Source: JBDHHQ01 sp039586035 (GTDB taxonomy: Bacteria > Gemmatimonadota > Gemmatimonadetes > Longimicrobiales > Gaopeijiaceae). Taken from it: 64,000 bases of DNA. Both the position numbers and the translations under genes were made by a program. The notes under the pieces are model-generated. The model was not told where the DNA came from and did no database searches. It was given only the letters and a program-made list of their open reading frames with translations. Below are positions 45,001-53,890 of the stretch, one piece after another; position 1 is the stretch's first letter, and each line of letters begins with the position of its first letter. The stretch is taken from NCBI GenBank assembly GCA_039586035.1, contig JBDHLD010000007.1, positions 51,289 to 115,288 on the forward strand, in the 5' to 3' direction.

Positions 45001-45438
45001 ATGAGCGACCGAGCACAGAGCTTCGAGAACCACGCCAGAATGGTACCGGCGTATCACTACGTCCTCGCCGCGCTGGTCTTCGCCGTGCTGATCTGGTCGG
45101 TGATGCGACTGGTCGCGGACCCCTCTCTGGATCGCGTCATGGTCGTGCTGTTGGCCGTGGCCCTGATTCTCACCGCCCTCTTCGCTCGTGGGTTTCCGAT
45201 GGGGGTCCAGGACCGGGTGATCCGATTGGAGGAGCGGCTGAGGATGGAGACGATCTTGCCGGAAGATCTCCGGCCCCGCATCGGCGAGCTCACGACCGAG
45301 CAGCTCATCGGCCTCCGGTTCGCTTCGGACGAGGAGCTGCCGGAGCTTGCCCGCCGGGTGCTCGACGGGGAACTGACCGATCGAAAGTCGATCAAGCAGG
45401 CCGTGAAGAGTTGGCGAGCCGACCACCAGCGGATCTAG
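45001..45438 (+). CDS. DUF6526-family membrane protein
   Basis: A 145-residue protein. Residues 1-15 (SDRAQSFENHARMVPAYHY) are the family's conserved start, followed by two membrane helices (about 19-38 and 44-60) and a cytoplasmic helical tail (PEDLRPRIGELTTEQLIGLRFASDEELPEL). The start is ATG 45001. Function unknown; relatives are widespread in soil and marine bacteria. Confidence 0.8.
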   Translation: MSDRAQSFENHARMVPAYHYVLAALVFAVLIWSVMRLVADPSLDRVMVVLLAVALILTALFARGFPMGVQDRVIRLEERLRMETILPEDLRPRIGELTTEQLIGLRFASDEELPELARRVLDGELTDRKSIKQAVKSWRADHQRI

Positions 45439-45513
45439 CGAGGCCTCTGGCCACCCCTTGGCTGGGGGACGGCATCACCCTGGAGCGGTCCCGGCAGACG
45501 GCCCTTCACCACT

Positions 45514-45795
45514 CTAGCCCACCTCGGGATCCGAGGGCAGGCTTGGAGCCGTAGGCCACTCGAAGCGTTCGCGAAAGTCGGCGTAACACCGGTCGCACAC
45601 CCAGTGGTACCCGTCCTCGGTGGTCCATCCCTCGCGAAGGTGCTCCGGATCGTTCAGCTCGCTGAACTTCCGGGCGCAGAACTCGCAGTGGTCGTGGTCC
45701 CAATCCTCTCTCCATCGCCGGTAGGCCCGGCGGTGTAGAATGCGGCCGGCCAGGTAGCGCTCCTGACCCATCATGCGCCAGTCGTCGGGATCCAT
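45514..45795 (-). CDS. 93-residue Cys4 protein, end of the unknown five-gene operon
   Basis: The start is ATG 45795. The protein begins with a helical MDPDDWRMMGQERYLAG region, then has HDHCEFCARKF and WVCDRCYADFRERFEW, two CxxC pairs that should bind zinc. The layout is shared by a small family of bacterial proteins of unknown role. It follows the SMI1/KNR4 gene by 31 bp on the same strand. The frame continuing upstream to 46356 is the SMI1 gene read in another frame and is not coding. Confidence 0.75.
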   Translation of the reverse strand: MDPDDWRMMGQERYLAGRILHRRAYRRWREDWDHDHCEFCARKFSELNDPEHLREGWTTEDGYHWVCDRCYADFRERFEWPTAPSLPSDPEVG

Positions 45796-45826
45796 ATCGG
45801 TCCGGATTCGAATCTGAGCGTTGTGG

Positions 45827-46543
45827 CTACCCGAAGAGGCGTTGCCAGAGCGATTGCTTCCGGTACGAGAAGATGCGGTCGTCGCCGTGGCGGCGCAGCG
45901 GCGTCCTGGGGCCGAACCGTCCCCAGGCGAGCCCGTCGCCGGGCTGAGCCTGCCGCAGGTCGACCACCAGGTCCCCGGGCTCCAGCGTGTCAGCGAAGGC
46001 CGTGAGCGCGGGGTCGCCGATCCGGGCGACCGTGTCCCGGTCGACGGCGCCGGGCTGCTCTCGCCAGATCCGACTCGACGCCTCTTCATGGACCCAGTCC
46101 ACGAGGCTGTCCTCGCCGAGCCTACCCAGCTTGAGGGTCTCGAGCAGGAATTCCGACAGGTTCCAAGTCTGAAGGACCAGGACCGGGGGATCGTGGCAGA
46201 GGAAGAAGATAGGGCTGCAGGTCGTCGACGCCGGGGTGAGATCCACCACCCAATAATTGCCGAACCCGTCGTGAGCGATGGGGAAGCCGTAGGGGAGTAG
46301 CTCCGGAGCCTCGATTCCGTCCAGGCCCAGGAAGTCCATGGACTCGAGCGGCCCATTTTCGAAGCCGCGGCTGACGGCGAGCAGGTCGCGAAGCTCGTCG
46401 GGAACGGGGCACGGGAGCCGGGATGCCAGCGCGGCGACCTCTTCGTCTCGGGCCGGAGGCAGCAGCCTCAGGCGCTCGCCGACGTCGTCGTCGTAGCGGA
46501 GCTCCATGCCCTCGGCATCGCGGACGATCTCGGCGGCGGTCAT
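45827..46543 (-). CDS. SMI1/KNR4-family protein
   Basis: A 238-residue protein of the SMI1/KNR4 (SUKH) superfamily: PVPDELRDLLAVSRGFEN, IAHDGFGNYWVVDL and the middle FFLCHDPPVLVLQT match. SUKH proteins include immunity proteins against polymorphic toxins as well as housekeeping adaptors. Here it is part of an operon with coiled-coil and bactofilin-like genes and no toxin is visible, so an adaptor or assembly role is as likely as immunity. The ATG lies 9 bp after the upstream stop. Confidence 0.8.
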   Translation of the reverse strand: MTAAEIVRDAEGMELRYDDDVGERLRLLPPARDEEVAALASRLPCPVPDELRDLLAVSRGFENGPLESMDFLGLDGIEAPELLPYGFPIAHDGFGNYWVVDLTPASTTCSPIFFLCHDPPVLVLQTWNLSEFLLETLKLGRLGEDSLVDWVHEEASSRIWREQPGAVDRDTVARIGDPALTAFADTLEPGDLVVDLRQAQPGDGLAWGRFGPRTPLRRHGDDRIFSYRKQSLWQRLFG

Positions 46544-46552
46544 GGCGGACCT

Positions 46553-47761
46553 TCAGTCCACCAGGCCCTCGACGGCCATCCTCAGGATTCTGGCCTCCTG
46601 CGAGGACAGACGCTTGCCCTTCAGGTCCTTGAGCAGCCGCGCACGCGCCTTGTCGCTCAGGTGCTCGTACGCGAAGACCCGGTGGAGCACGGAGTCGAAG
46701 AAGGCGTCGGACTCAACGAGGGGCGTCAGGTTCTGAGCCCGGTTTTGGAGTCCGAAGTACCACCGTCCTGTCTCCTGGTCGCTCACCCCGTCCGACCCCT
46801 GCTCTCCCGAAAGCTCCGCGTCCTTCTGTTCCGCCCCGTCGTCGACCGGACCCTCGTCCCCGGAGGGCGCGGCCGATTCCGATCCCGCCAACTCGACGCG
46901 GTCCCCCCTCGGGTCGGCCCGAGTGAAATCGGCTCCGCCGAGCGTCACCCCTCGGTGAAAGGGACAGGCCCGATGAAGCCAGTACGCACAGGAGATGCCC
47001 GGGCTTTGGGTGAAGCGCTCGGGCTTGGCTACGGTCTCGGGAAGCTCCTTGAGGGTGCTGTTGGGCAATCCGCAGCCGATCTTCTTCTGCCTGCACAGCG
47101 AGAGAAGGCGCATGGAGAAAGGGTAGGCCGTCGAACCTTCGACAGGCTCGTGGTCGCGGAAGTCCGGTTCCTCATCCGACGACCCCCCTGCCACGAGAAT
47201 CGTCGTGGGGCCTTCCATGATCACGCGGCGCGCGTGATAGACCCCGAAGGTGCTGCAGACGGCGTGTAGCTCTCCAGGCGTGCCTCCCGCGATGATCTGG
47301 CCGAACACGATGGAGCTCTCGAGGCGGATGACGGGTGCTCGCACGGACCCGAGCACGAGCGCGTTCCTCAGCGTGATACGCTCGCCCGCCGCGACGTCGC
47401 CCCGGATCACGAAGCGGATCCCTTCCGGTGACGCGGTGGGACTCATGTCCAGGTCCGCGGACCCGTTGCCCACAGGCTGCGTGGAGACCTCCTGGGGCGC
47501 AGACAGGCCACCGAACAGCCGTTGAGTCGCAGGGGCCTCGACCTCGAGGTGGACGCTTTCTCCCGCGAGGATCGGCCCTCGTACGGTACCGTTGCCGACC
47601 GAACGCACGACCCGGGCGTAGACGCCGCCATGTACGTCGAAGGGCTCCGACCGGCCGTCGAGTATCAGTTGCTTCTTGAGGTCACCCCGTGTCGTAGGAA
47701 AGACCCCGCCGGCCTCGGGCCCTTCGACCAACTCCTTGGTCCTCGTGCCGGATCGAGTCAC
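46553..47761 (-). CDS. Bactofilin-like polymer-forming domain protein, unknown
   Basis: A 402-residue protein starting at GTG 47761 (GGGGAGGAAGG just upstream). Residues about 80-185 are beta-rich with repeated short strands such as RFVIRGDVAAGERITL and VLGSVRAPVI, the look of a bactofilin-type beta-helix that forms filaments. The region 170-265 adds five Cys (near 170, 222/231 and 255/264), possibly a metal or disulfide cluster. The C-terminus is an acidic linker followed by a helical tail rich in Lys/Arg. No named family fits fully. It sits in the operon between the coiled-coil protein and the SUKH protein. Confidence 0.6.
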   Translation of the reverse strand: MTRSGTRTKELVEGPEAGGVFPTTRGDLKKQLILDGRSEPFDVHGGVYARVVRSVGNGTVRGPILAGESVHLEVEAPATQRLFGGLSAPQEVSTQPVGNGSADLDMSPTASPEGIRFVIRGDVAAGERITLRNALVLGSVRAPVIRLESSIVFGQIIAGGTPGELHAVCSTFGVYHARRVIMEGPTTILVAGGSSDEEPDFRDHEPVEGSTAYPFSMRLLSLCRQKKIGCGLPNSTLKELPETVAKPERFTQSPGISCAYWLHRACPFHRGVTLGGADFTRADPRGDRVELAGSESAAPSGDEGPVDDGAEQKDAELSGEQGSDGVSDQETGRWYFGLQNRAQNLTPLVESDAFFDSVLHRVFAYEHLSDKARARLLKDLKGKRLSSQEARILRMAVEGLVD

Positions 47762-47777
47762 GCTCGCCTTCCTCCCC

Positions 47778-48938
47778 TCAGGACTCGAGCCGGTAGAGCG
47801 GATGGGAATCGAGGTGTGCAGCGACCATGAGCGCGTCCTCGGACGTGAGCACCCCCGTGTCGGCGAGTCGGGACACGTCCTGCTTGAGCCTGGCAAGCGC
47901 GTCGTCCGTGAGCGGTGCGGCATCGGCCGCCGAGGTGCTCAGGCCTGCGCACATGCGGCCGAGGCGCTGGGCCAGCTCCGTTGGGACGGGCGCTGGGCGG
48001 GGTCCGTCCGCGCAATCGTCGACCTCACAGCCAGGGCCGTAGACGTCCATGCGTCGGCCACGTTCGTTGTAGTCCGATTCCGGGGCCGCCACCGCGATGA
48101 TGGGAACGCCCAGTGCCGGGAGCACCATGCCGTCCTCGGCGTCCGCGGCGAGCTCTTCGATGGTCTGGGAATCGAGGAAGGTCTCCAGGGATTCCCTGAG
48201 GCTCACGAGCCGCGACAGTGCATCCTGACGCAACTCGCCCAGCGGGGCCGTGAGCGTCCGTGCACGGTGTGCCAACGCCGCCGCCTGCACCCGCAGGAGC
48301 TCATTCTCGAGACGCCGGCTCTCGTGCTCCGGCATCCGCAGCTCGGTGAGAGTCTGCTGAAGGGAATCCTGTAAGTCGATGATGTGGGCGCCCAGGGAGC
48401 CGAGCTGTTGGTCGAGCTCGTCGTAGACGGACGCGGCGGCCTGGTCGTAGGTCAAGCGCCGCTCCTCGATGCTCCGTTCGGCCGCTTGGCGGCTCCCGTC
48501 GAGCTCCTGCAGCGCTTCCCTCATCTCGAGCTCGATCTCGTCGGCTTCCACGACGACCTTGAGCGCGTCGGCCATGGCGAAGCCGGTGGAGAGACTGTGG
48601 AGGCCGGCGCGGGCCGTCTCTTCCGAAGACCGGATGCCCGCCACGATATCCCGGGTCGCGTCCTGGCTCCGTTGCTCCATGGTTTCGACGGACCGGTTGA
48701 GCGACTCGAAGCCGCTCACCACCTCGCTCATCAGCCGCTCCACGTCCAGTCGTACGCCCTCCATCTCCTTCCGGGCGTCGCGAATCGCGTTCCAGTTCTC
48801 CGCGACCACCTCGCGCGTCCGGCTGACGTCGGACTCCAGCTCGGTGAGCTTGCGGTCGAGCTCGGTGGCACGGCGCTGACCGTCCTCCGCGACCGTCGCG
48901 ATCTTTCGGGCGAGCCGCTTGTCATGTCTGTCAGTCAT
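47778..48938 (-). CDS. Coiled-coil protein of unknown function
   Basis: A 386-residue protein. About the first 200 residues are charged heptad repeats (MTDRHDKRLARKIATVAEDG, ELESDVSRTREVV), reminiscent of signalling or scaffolding helices, and the rest is a mixed domain with GVPIIAVAAP and two Cys (CEVDDC). It has no membrane helix and no enzyme motif. The ATG 48938 overlaps the stop of the long upstream gene by 8 bp, so the two products are probably made in matched amounts and may form a complex. Confidence 0.6.
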   Translation of the reverse strand: MTDRHDKRLARKIATVAEDGQRRATELDRKLTELESDVSRTREVVAENWNAIRDARKEMEGVRLDVERLMSEVVSGFESLNRSVETMEQRSQDATRDIVAGIRSSEETARAGLHSLSTGFAMADALKVVVEADEIELEMREALQELDGSRQAAERSIEERRLTYDQAAASVYDELDQQLGSLGAHIIDLQDSLQQTLTELRMPEHESRRLENELLRVQAAALAHRARTLTAPLGELRQDALSRLVSLRESLETFLDSQTIEELAADAEDGMVLPALGVPIIAVAAPESDYNERGRRMDVYGPGCEVDDCADGPRPAPVPTELAQRLGRMCAGLSTSAADAAPLTDDALARLKQDVSRLADTGVLTSEDALMVAAHLDSHPLYRLES

Positions 48939-51477
48939 CGTGCTCTACCCCCATCGAGGTGCGGGGCGGCTTCCTCGTCCCCTCGGCCCCGGTATACGGA
49001 ATCGCTGTAGCCGGGGCAGCTCGCTCTCGCGCCGAAGGGAGAGCGGGGGCCCGGGGCGACAGGCTGGCTCCGCAGCCAGGGCAGAAGACCGCCTGGGTCG
49101 GAGCCGAGCTGCCACACACCGCACAAGACGCGCGGACGGCCTCTAACGGGGCGGCCTCCCGGGACTCCGCATAGGTAGCCGCGTGGGTGGGGCGGACTCG
49201 GCCCGCGGTCACGTCGACCTCCTTGAAAGGAGTGAGACCTGCCGCGTCTCGCTCCAGAAAGCGCCGGTCGGGGGGGGGAGGGGCCGCTCGGGCCCGACTG
49301 CCGGCTCCGATCGTGTCCTCCATGGCCCGCTCGGCTGTCGCCAACCGGTTCAGAGCCTCTCTGATCTCGTCCATCCGGTCCAGGGTGCCCTGGGCCGTGC
49401 GCTGAACCCGCTCGAACTCCGCGGGCGGTAGAAGGCCGAGCTGTCGGTACTGCTCCGCGACCTTGAGGAGCCGGCGTGACACCGCCTTGCCCCGAGCGTG
49501 GGCCTCCTCGGCCTGGGCCCGCAGGTGCTGTGCGTCCGACCGGAAGCTGTCGATGGGCTCCCGCAGGAGGGCTCCCTCTTCATCCGACCTGTGGGCGATC
49601 TCTTCGGCGGCTTGCTCGATGGCCTTGGTGGCTCCCGCGCGCACGGTGCGATGCGCCCAGAGACCCGCGAGCATGGGGTAGACGACATCGGCGCGAAGGC
49701 GATCCACCGCTCCGAGCAGCGCCGTGTCCGGGTCGAAGGCGCTGCCGCACCGACCGCAAGACCAGGGCGCCCTCTCGTCGGCCGGCTCGTAGACGAGCCG
49801 AGACGTCGGATCGAGCGCCGGGTGCCCCGGGCTCACCGGACCGCCTTCGTCCGCCTCCTCGTGGCCGAGGGCCTCTGGTTGGGCGACGGCGTCCGGTAAG
49901 GCCAGCGGGTCGGTCTGTAGACGGCGAACCAGCTTTCGGTACCGCTCCGTCCGCATCCGGAGCTCCCGCTTCGCCATCTCCTTGCGGAGACGCTCCTCCG
50001 GGGCGGATGAAGCTCCCTCGGTCTCCAGACTCTGCAGCTCGGCGCGATGGAACCTGCACGTTTCCTCGAGTCCGTCCAGCTCTTCGAATGCCTGCTTCCA
50101 GCGCTCGTCCAGCGCCATGCGCTCGCTGGATCCCGGCCCGAGCGCTCTACCCTCGGTCGTTTCCAGCCGGCGGTCACGCAGGTCCGCCAGCGCGCCCTTG
50201 ACGCGTTCGTTGTCGAGTCTGTCGACCGCGTCCTCGGTGAGACCGTACGCCTTCGCCATGTATGATGGGAAGGCGTTGCATTCCGGGCAGAACCTGTGAT
50301 AGCGAACCAGCTCGGCATTCGCCCGGGAGCGTCGAACGCCGTGGGTGAGGGCGTCCGCGCTTCCGGTTCGCTCCGACGCAGCGTGCCGGACCACTTCAGG
50401 TAGGCCGTCTGCCTGAGCCGCGAACGCGGAGTAGAGCTCGAGTGGCGCATGGAGGTTCGAGCGAACGACCGAACCCAGCGCGTCAGCAGATTTGCGGACC
50501 TCGGTGAGTCGGTTCCGTGACTCACGGTCCAGGTCGGGGGTGGTAGCGGCGAAACCGGCGTCATTGACGTTGGCGACCCGGTCGATGAGGTAGCTTGCCA
50601 GGTCCTCGCCCGGTGGCACGACCGGAAGGGACAGGCCGAGCCGGGCGGTCGTCTCGGCGAACTTCGACAAGTCCGCTGTCGCATCGACCAGGTCCCTCTC
50701 TGCGCCCACGGGCGGCCGCGCGGAGGTGGAAGCCAGCTCATGCTCGCCGGCCTCGAGCAGCACCACGCTCAGGTCGAGGCCGGCCAACCGGTCCCGTAGC
50801 TCCTCGAGCTCCTGAGCGCTCATGGCGACCCGGGGAGCCTCGATGGCCAGGGGGTCGCCGAAGGGGTCGCCCAGAATCCAGCCGCCTGCCGGGCGGTCGG
50901 TACCATTGCCACGGCGAACCCGCCGCGGTACGAAGACGTAGTCGAGCCCACGCACGCCCTCGACCACCCGAGGAATCTGCTCCAGGTCGCGCCGACGCTG
51001 GCGGAGGGTGTCCAGCGCCTGGGAGAGCCCTTCGACCTCTCGGTGCAGCCGGGAGGAGAGCTCCTTCAGGCGGGTCTCATGCTCATCGAGCCGTCTCCTG
51101 GCCGCCTCACGTTCGGCACGCCAGGCATTGCCCCAGAAGAACAGCCATACACCCCTGAGATGTCGCCAGGGACGCCGCTCGATGTTTCTCAGCTCACTGC
51201 GGAGGCGCAGGAGCTGCTCTTCGAGCGTGGCCCGTTCCTCCTCGATGGTCGCTGCCTCGCCGGAACCTCTGGTGCCGGCCACGAGCGGGGACCTCCACTC
51301 CTCGAGCTTGGACTCGAGCGCCCAGATTTCGGCATCGAGACGGGTCTTCGCCTCAGCCCAACGTCTAAGGCGAGGCACCATCGAGGTGGCCAACGCCAGC
51401 GCGAGCTGCCGGTCGCGCGTGGCCTCCTCGCCGGAGCCTCGAAGGCGGATTGCGCTGTCGAGACGAATGATCTCCAT
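48931..51477 (-). CDS. Long coiled-coil protein with several zinc-ribbon-like motifs, first gene of the unknown operon
   Basis: An 848-residue protein starting at ATG 51477 with GGAGAGG upstream. Long Arg/Glu-rich coiled coils (about 60-170 and further on) are broken by CPEC near 396 and CGRC near 573. It ends with a classical C4 zinc ribbon (CAVC and CPGC, about 783-804). A short Trp-rich segment (GVWLFFWGNAW) may touch the membrane. No enzymatic domain is seen. The apparent frame continuing to 52590 is antisense to the DUF1080 gene and is not coding. A 25-bp inverted repeat lies 28 bp upstream of the start. Confidence 0.65.
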   Translation of the reverse strand: MEIIRLDSAIRLRGSGEEATRDRQLALALATSMVPRLRRWAEAKTRLDAEIWALESKLEEWRSPLVAGTRGSGEAATIEEERATLEEQLLRLRSELRNIERRPWRHLRGVWLFFWGNAWRAEREAARRRLDEHETRLKELSSRLHREVEGLSQALDTLRQRRRDLEQIPRVVEGVRGLDYVFVPRRVRRGNGTDRPAGGWILGDPFGDPLAIEAPRVAMSAQELEELRDRLAGLDLSVVLLEAGEHELASTSARPPVGAERDLVDATADLSKFAETTARLGLSLPVVPPGEDLASYLIDRVANVNDAGFAATTPDLDRESRNRLTEVRKSADALGSVVRSNLHAPLELYSAFAAQADGLPEVVRHAASERTGSADALTHGVRRSRANAELVRYHRFCPECNAFPSYMAKAYGLTEDAVDRLDNERVKGALADLRDRRLETTEGRALGPGSSERMALDERWKQAFEELDGLEETCRFHRAELQSLETEGASSAPEERLRKEMAKRELRMRTERYRKLVRRLQTDPLALPDAVAQPEALGHEEADEGGPVSPGHPALDPTSRLVYEPADERAPWSCGRCGSAFDPDTALLGAVDRLRADVVYPMLAGLWAHRTVRAGATKAIEQAAEEIAHRSDEEGALLREPIDSFRSDAQHLRAQAEEAHARGKAVSRRLLKVAEQYRQLGLLPPAEFERVQRTAQGTLDRMDEIREALNRLATAERAMEDTIGAGSRARAAPPPPDRRFLERDAAGLTPFKEVDVTAGRVRPTHAATYAESREAAPLEAVRASCAVCGSSAPTQAVFCPGCGASLSPRAPALPSARERAAPATAIPYTGAEGTRKPPRTSMGVEHDD

Positions 51478-51807
51478 GGACGACCTCTCCGATCTGCCGA
51501 GCGGGCTCGTGTGCCCTACCGACACGAGCGGCCTGCTCCGATGGGGTGCAGACCACTTGGAAACTAGGGCCTCTCGGACGCCGACGTCGAGTGTTTCGCT
51601 CCGCGGCCGGAGTCGGCGGGTCTCGACCTTCGACTCCCCGACCTCTCGTTCGGCGACGCGCCGAGCGGTCCTCTGCGCTGGCCGGCCGCCATTGGATGCG
51701 GCGGCACGGGCGCCGCCGTAGCTTGGTGCGGAAGCCTGGATGCAGAGCCGGCTGGCGCCTCCGGTTTTCCCCGCTTCGCTCGACGTCGCGGCATCGGCCA
51801 CATCAGG
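51478..51807. other. Divergent intergenic region, unknown operon and DUF1080
   Basis: A 330-bp spacer between two divergent genes. It holds the inverted repeat described separately (51505-51529) and a locally AT-richer stretch (ACTTGGAAACTAGG near 51551-51565) that may be part of a promoter. No other gene or RNA was seen. Confidence 0.5.
51505..51529. repeat. Perfect inverted repeat upstream of the unknown operon
   Basis: GCTCGTGT and ACACGAGC form 8-bp perfect arms separated by 9 nt. The repeat ends 28 bp before the ATG of the first operon gene, in its leader. It could be an operator for a dimeric regulator or an RNA hairpin. In GC-rich DNA such a repeat can arise by chance. Confidence 0.5.
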
Positions 51808-52596
51808 ATGCTCAGACCGGCGATCCCGACCGCGTTCGTGATCCTCTCGGCCGCGGCGGCGTGTGCCCGACCGCCGGCCGACGCGTGGGTCCCGCTCTTC
51901 AACGGCCGGGACCTGTCCGGATGGACCGTGAAGATCACGGGGAGCGAGCTCGACGAGGATCCGTGGAACACGTTCCGCGTGGAGGATGGCCTCCTGACCG
52001 TCGGCTACGAGGGTTACGAGAGCTTCGACGACCGTTTTGGGCATCTCTTCTACGAGACCCCCTTCTCCCATTACCGCCTGCGTGTGGAGTATCGGTTCCT
52101 CGGAAGCCAGGTGTCCGGCGGCCCGGGCTGGGCGATCCGGAACAGCGGCGTGATGCTCCACGCGCAGAGCCCCGGCTCGATGCCGCGGGACCAGGACTTT
52201 CCCATCTCCCTGGAGGCACAGCTCCTGGGAGGAGACGGCGTCGAGGTTCGGCCCACCGCCAACCTCTGCACTCCGGGCACCCACGTGGACATCGATGGAG
52301 AGCAGGTGGAGGAGCACTGCATCGCGGCCCGAGCGCCCACGTTCCACGGTGAGCAATGGGTGACCCTGGACCTGCTGGTGCTGGGAGACTCGCTGATCGC
52401 CCACATCCTGGACGGAGACACGGTGCTGGCCTACTCTCGCCCCGTGATCGGCGGGGGCGAGGTAGCGGGCTTCGACCCGGCGATCAAAGAGGACGGTCGC
52501 CCCATGACCGAGGGCTACATCGCCATTCAGAGTGAGAGCCATCCCATCCAGTTCCGCCAGATCCTGATCGAGAACCTCGACCGCAGTCAACGCTGA
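51808..52596 (+). CDS. Exported DUF1080 (3-keto-disaccharide hydrolase-like) protein
   Basis: A 262-residue exported protein with an N-terminal hydrophobic stretch ending in AAAC, a possible lipobox. The DUF1080 concanavalin-like beta-sandwich is recognisable from WVPLFNGRDLSGWTV, FRVEDGLLTV, YRLRVEYRF and GYIAIQSESHPIQFRQI. Members hydrolyse 3-keto-glycosides or bind sugars outside the cytoplasm. Its 3' end is 31 bp before soxC, so they may share a transcript without an obvious link. Confidence 0.85.
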   Translation: MLRPAIPTAFVILSAAAACARPPADAWVPLFNGRDLSGWTVKITGSELDEDPWNTFRVEDGLLTVGYEGYESFDDRFGHLFYETPFSHYRLRVEYRFLGSQVSGGPGWAIRNSGVMLHAQSPGSMPRDQDFPISLEAQLLGGDGVEVRPTANLCTPGTHVDIDGEQVEEHCIAARAPTFHGEQWVTLDLLVLGDSLIAHILDGDTVLAYSRPVIGGGEVAGFDPAIKEDGRPMTEGYIAIQSESHPIQFRQILIENLDRSQR

Positions 52597-52627
52597 TCGA
52601 GACCGTCAATCCACGAGGAGCGCCTGG

Positions 52628-53890
52628 ATGACATCGCCGGACCGATCTCGTCTCTCCCGTCGCGCCTGGCTGGCCGCCACGTCTGGCTTGGTCGCCGCGG
52701 GAGTCATCAAGACACGGGCCGACGCGTTCGACCTGAAGGCCCAGGAGGCAGCCGAGGTCGCCGATCCCACCAAGGTGCTCGGCCGCTTCGTGTCGGAGGT
52801 GGGGCGGCGGGCTCCGGGTGAGCAGCCCCGCCGGTGGATCCGGTCCGACGCCCCCTCGAGCTCCTCACGTACGCCGCTGGAGGACCTCTACGGCATCATC
52901 ACGCCGGCAGACCTTCATTTCGAGCGCCATCACGCGGGGGTCCCCGACATCTTGTCGGAGAATCACGAGCTGCTCATCCACGGGATGGTGGAGCGGCCCA
53001 CCGTGTTCCGCATGGCGGACATCCGCAGGTTCCCGTCCCTGTCTCGCATCTGCTTCATCGAGTGCTCCGGCAACGGCGGAGGGATCTACAACCCCAGCGA
53101 CATGCCTGAGCAGGTCACGCCGCAGAGGATCGACGGCCTGCTCAGCACCAGTGAGTGGACCGGCGTCCCCTTGTCCACGCTGCTCCGGGAGGTAGGTGTC
53201 CGCGAGGGCGCGAGCTGGATCCTGGCGGAGGGCAGCGACGCGGCCGTCATGTCCCGCAGCGTGCCTTTGGACAAGGCGCTGGACGACGCCCTGGTCGCCT
53301 ACGGTCAGAACGGAGAAGCGATACGACCGGAGCAGGGCTATCCGGCGCGGCTGCTGCTGCCCGGCTGGGAGGGCAACGCTCAGGTCAAGTGGCTCCGACG
53401 CATCGAGGTGACCGATCGACCCACCATGACCCGCGACGAGACGTCCCGCTACACGGATCCCCTGGGAGACGGCACGGCGCGCCAGTTCAGCTTCGTCATG
53501 GACGCCAAGTCGCTCATCACCTTTCCTGCGTACCCGTATGCGCTGCCGGAACGGGGTTGGTGGGAGATCCAGGGCCTGGCGTGGTCGGGGCGAGGCAGGA
53601 TCGCTCGCGTGGACGTGAGCACCGATGGCGGCCGGTCCTGGGCGCCGGCCGAGCTGCAGGCACCGGTCCTGCCCAAGGCCACCACCCGCTTCCGTCATCT
53701 CTGGGAGTGGAATGGGCGGGAGACCGTGATCCTGAGCCGCGCGGTGGACGAGACCGGCTACGTACAGCCCACGCTGCAGCAGCTCATCGAAGCCCGGGGG
53801 GAGCGCACCGCGTACCACTGGAACCACATCCGGGCTTGGAAGGTGGCGGCCGACGGGACGGTCACTTTCGGGCTGGGCGAGCTGGTATGA
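52628..53890 (+). CDS. soxC: Sulfite dehydrogenase molybdopterin subunit (SoxC-like)
   Basis: A 420-residue sulfite-oxidase-fold protein with a twin-arginine-type start (SRRAWLAATSG). The Mo-coordinating Cys is C146 in CFIECSGNGG. The dimerisation Ig-like domain at the C-terminus (ARVDVSTDGGRSWAPAEL) is present. SoxC accepts electrons from sulfite or a protein-bound sulfane sulfur and passes them to the cytochrome SoxD, which follows with an ATGA overlap. No SoxXA, SoxYZ or SoxB gene is nearby, so it may act alone on sulfite. Confidence 0.9.
   Translation: MTSPDRSRLSRRAWLAATSGLVAAGVIKTRADAFDLKAQEAAEVADPTKVLGRFVSEVGRRAPGEQPRRWIRSDAPSSSSRTPLEDLYGIITPADLHFERHHAGVPDILSENHELLIHGMVERPTVFRMADIRRFPSLSRICFIECSGNGGGIYNPSDMPEQVTPQRIDGLLSTSEWTGVPLSTLLREVGVREGASWILAEGSDAAVMSRSVPLDKALDDALVAYGQNGEAIRPEQGYPARLLLPGWEGNAQVKWLRRIEVTDRPTMTRDETSRYTDPLGDGTARQFSFVMDAKSLITFPAYPYALPERGWWEIQGLAWSGRGRIARVDVSTDGGRSWAPAELQAPVLPKATTRFRHLWEWNGRETVILSRAVDETGYVQPTLQQLIEARGERTAYHWNHIRAWKVAADGTVTFGLGELV

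Noticed and set aside
51478..52590. N-terminal extension of the 848-residue protein to 52590
   Set aside because: It is antisense to the DUF1080 gene and shows no protein-like pattern; ATG 51477 has a ribosome site.
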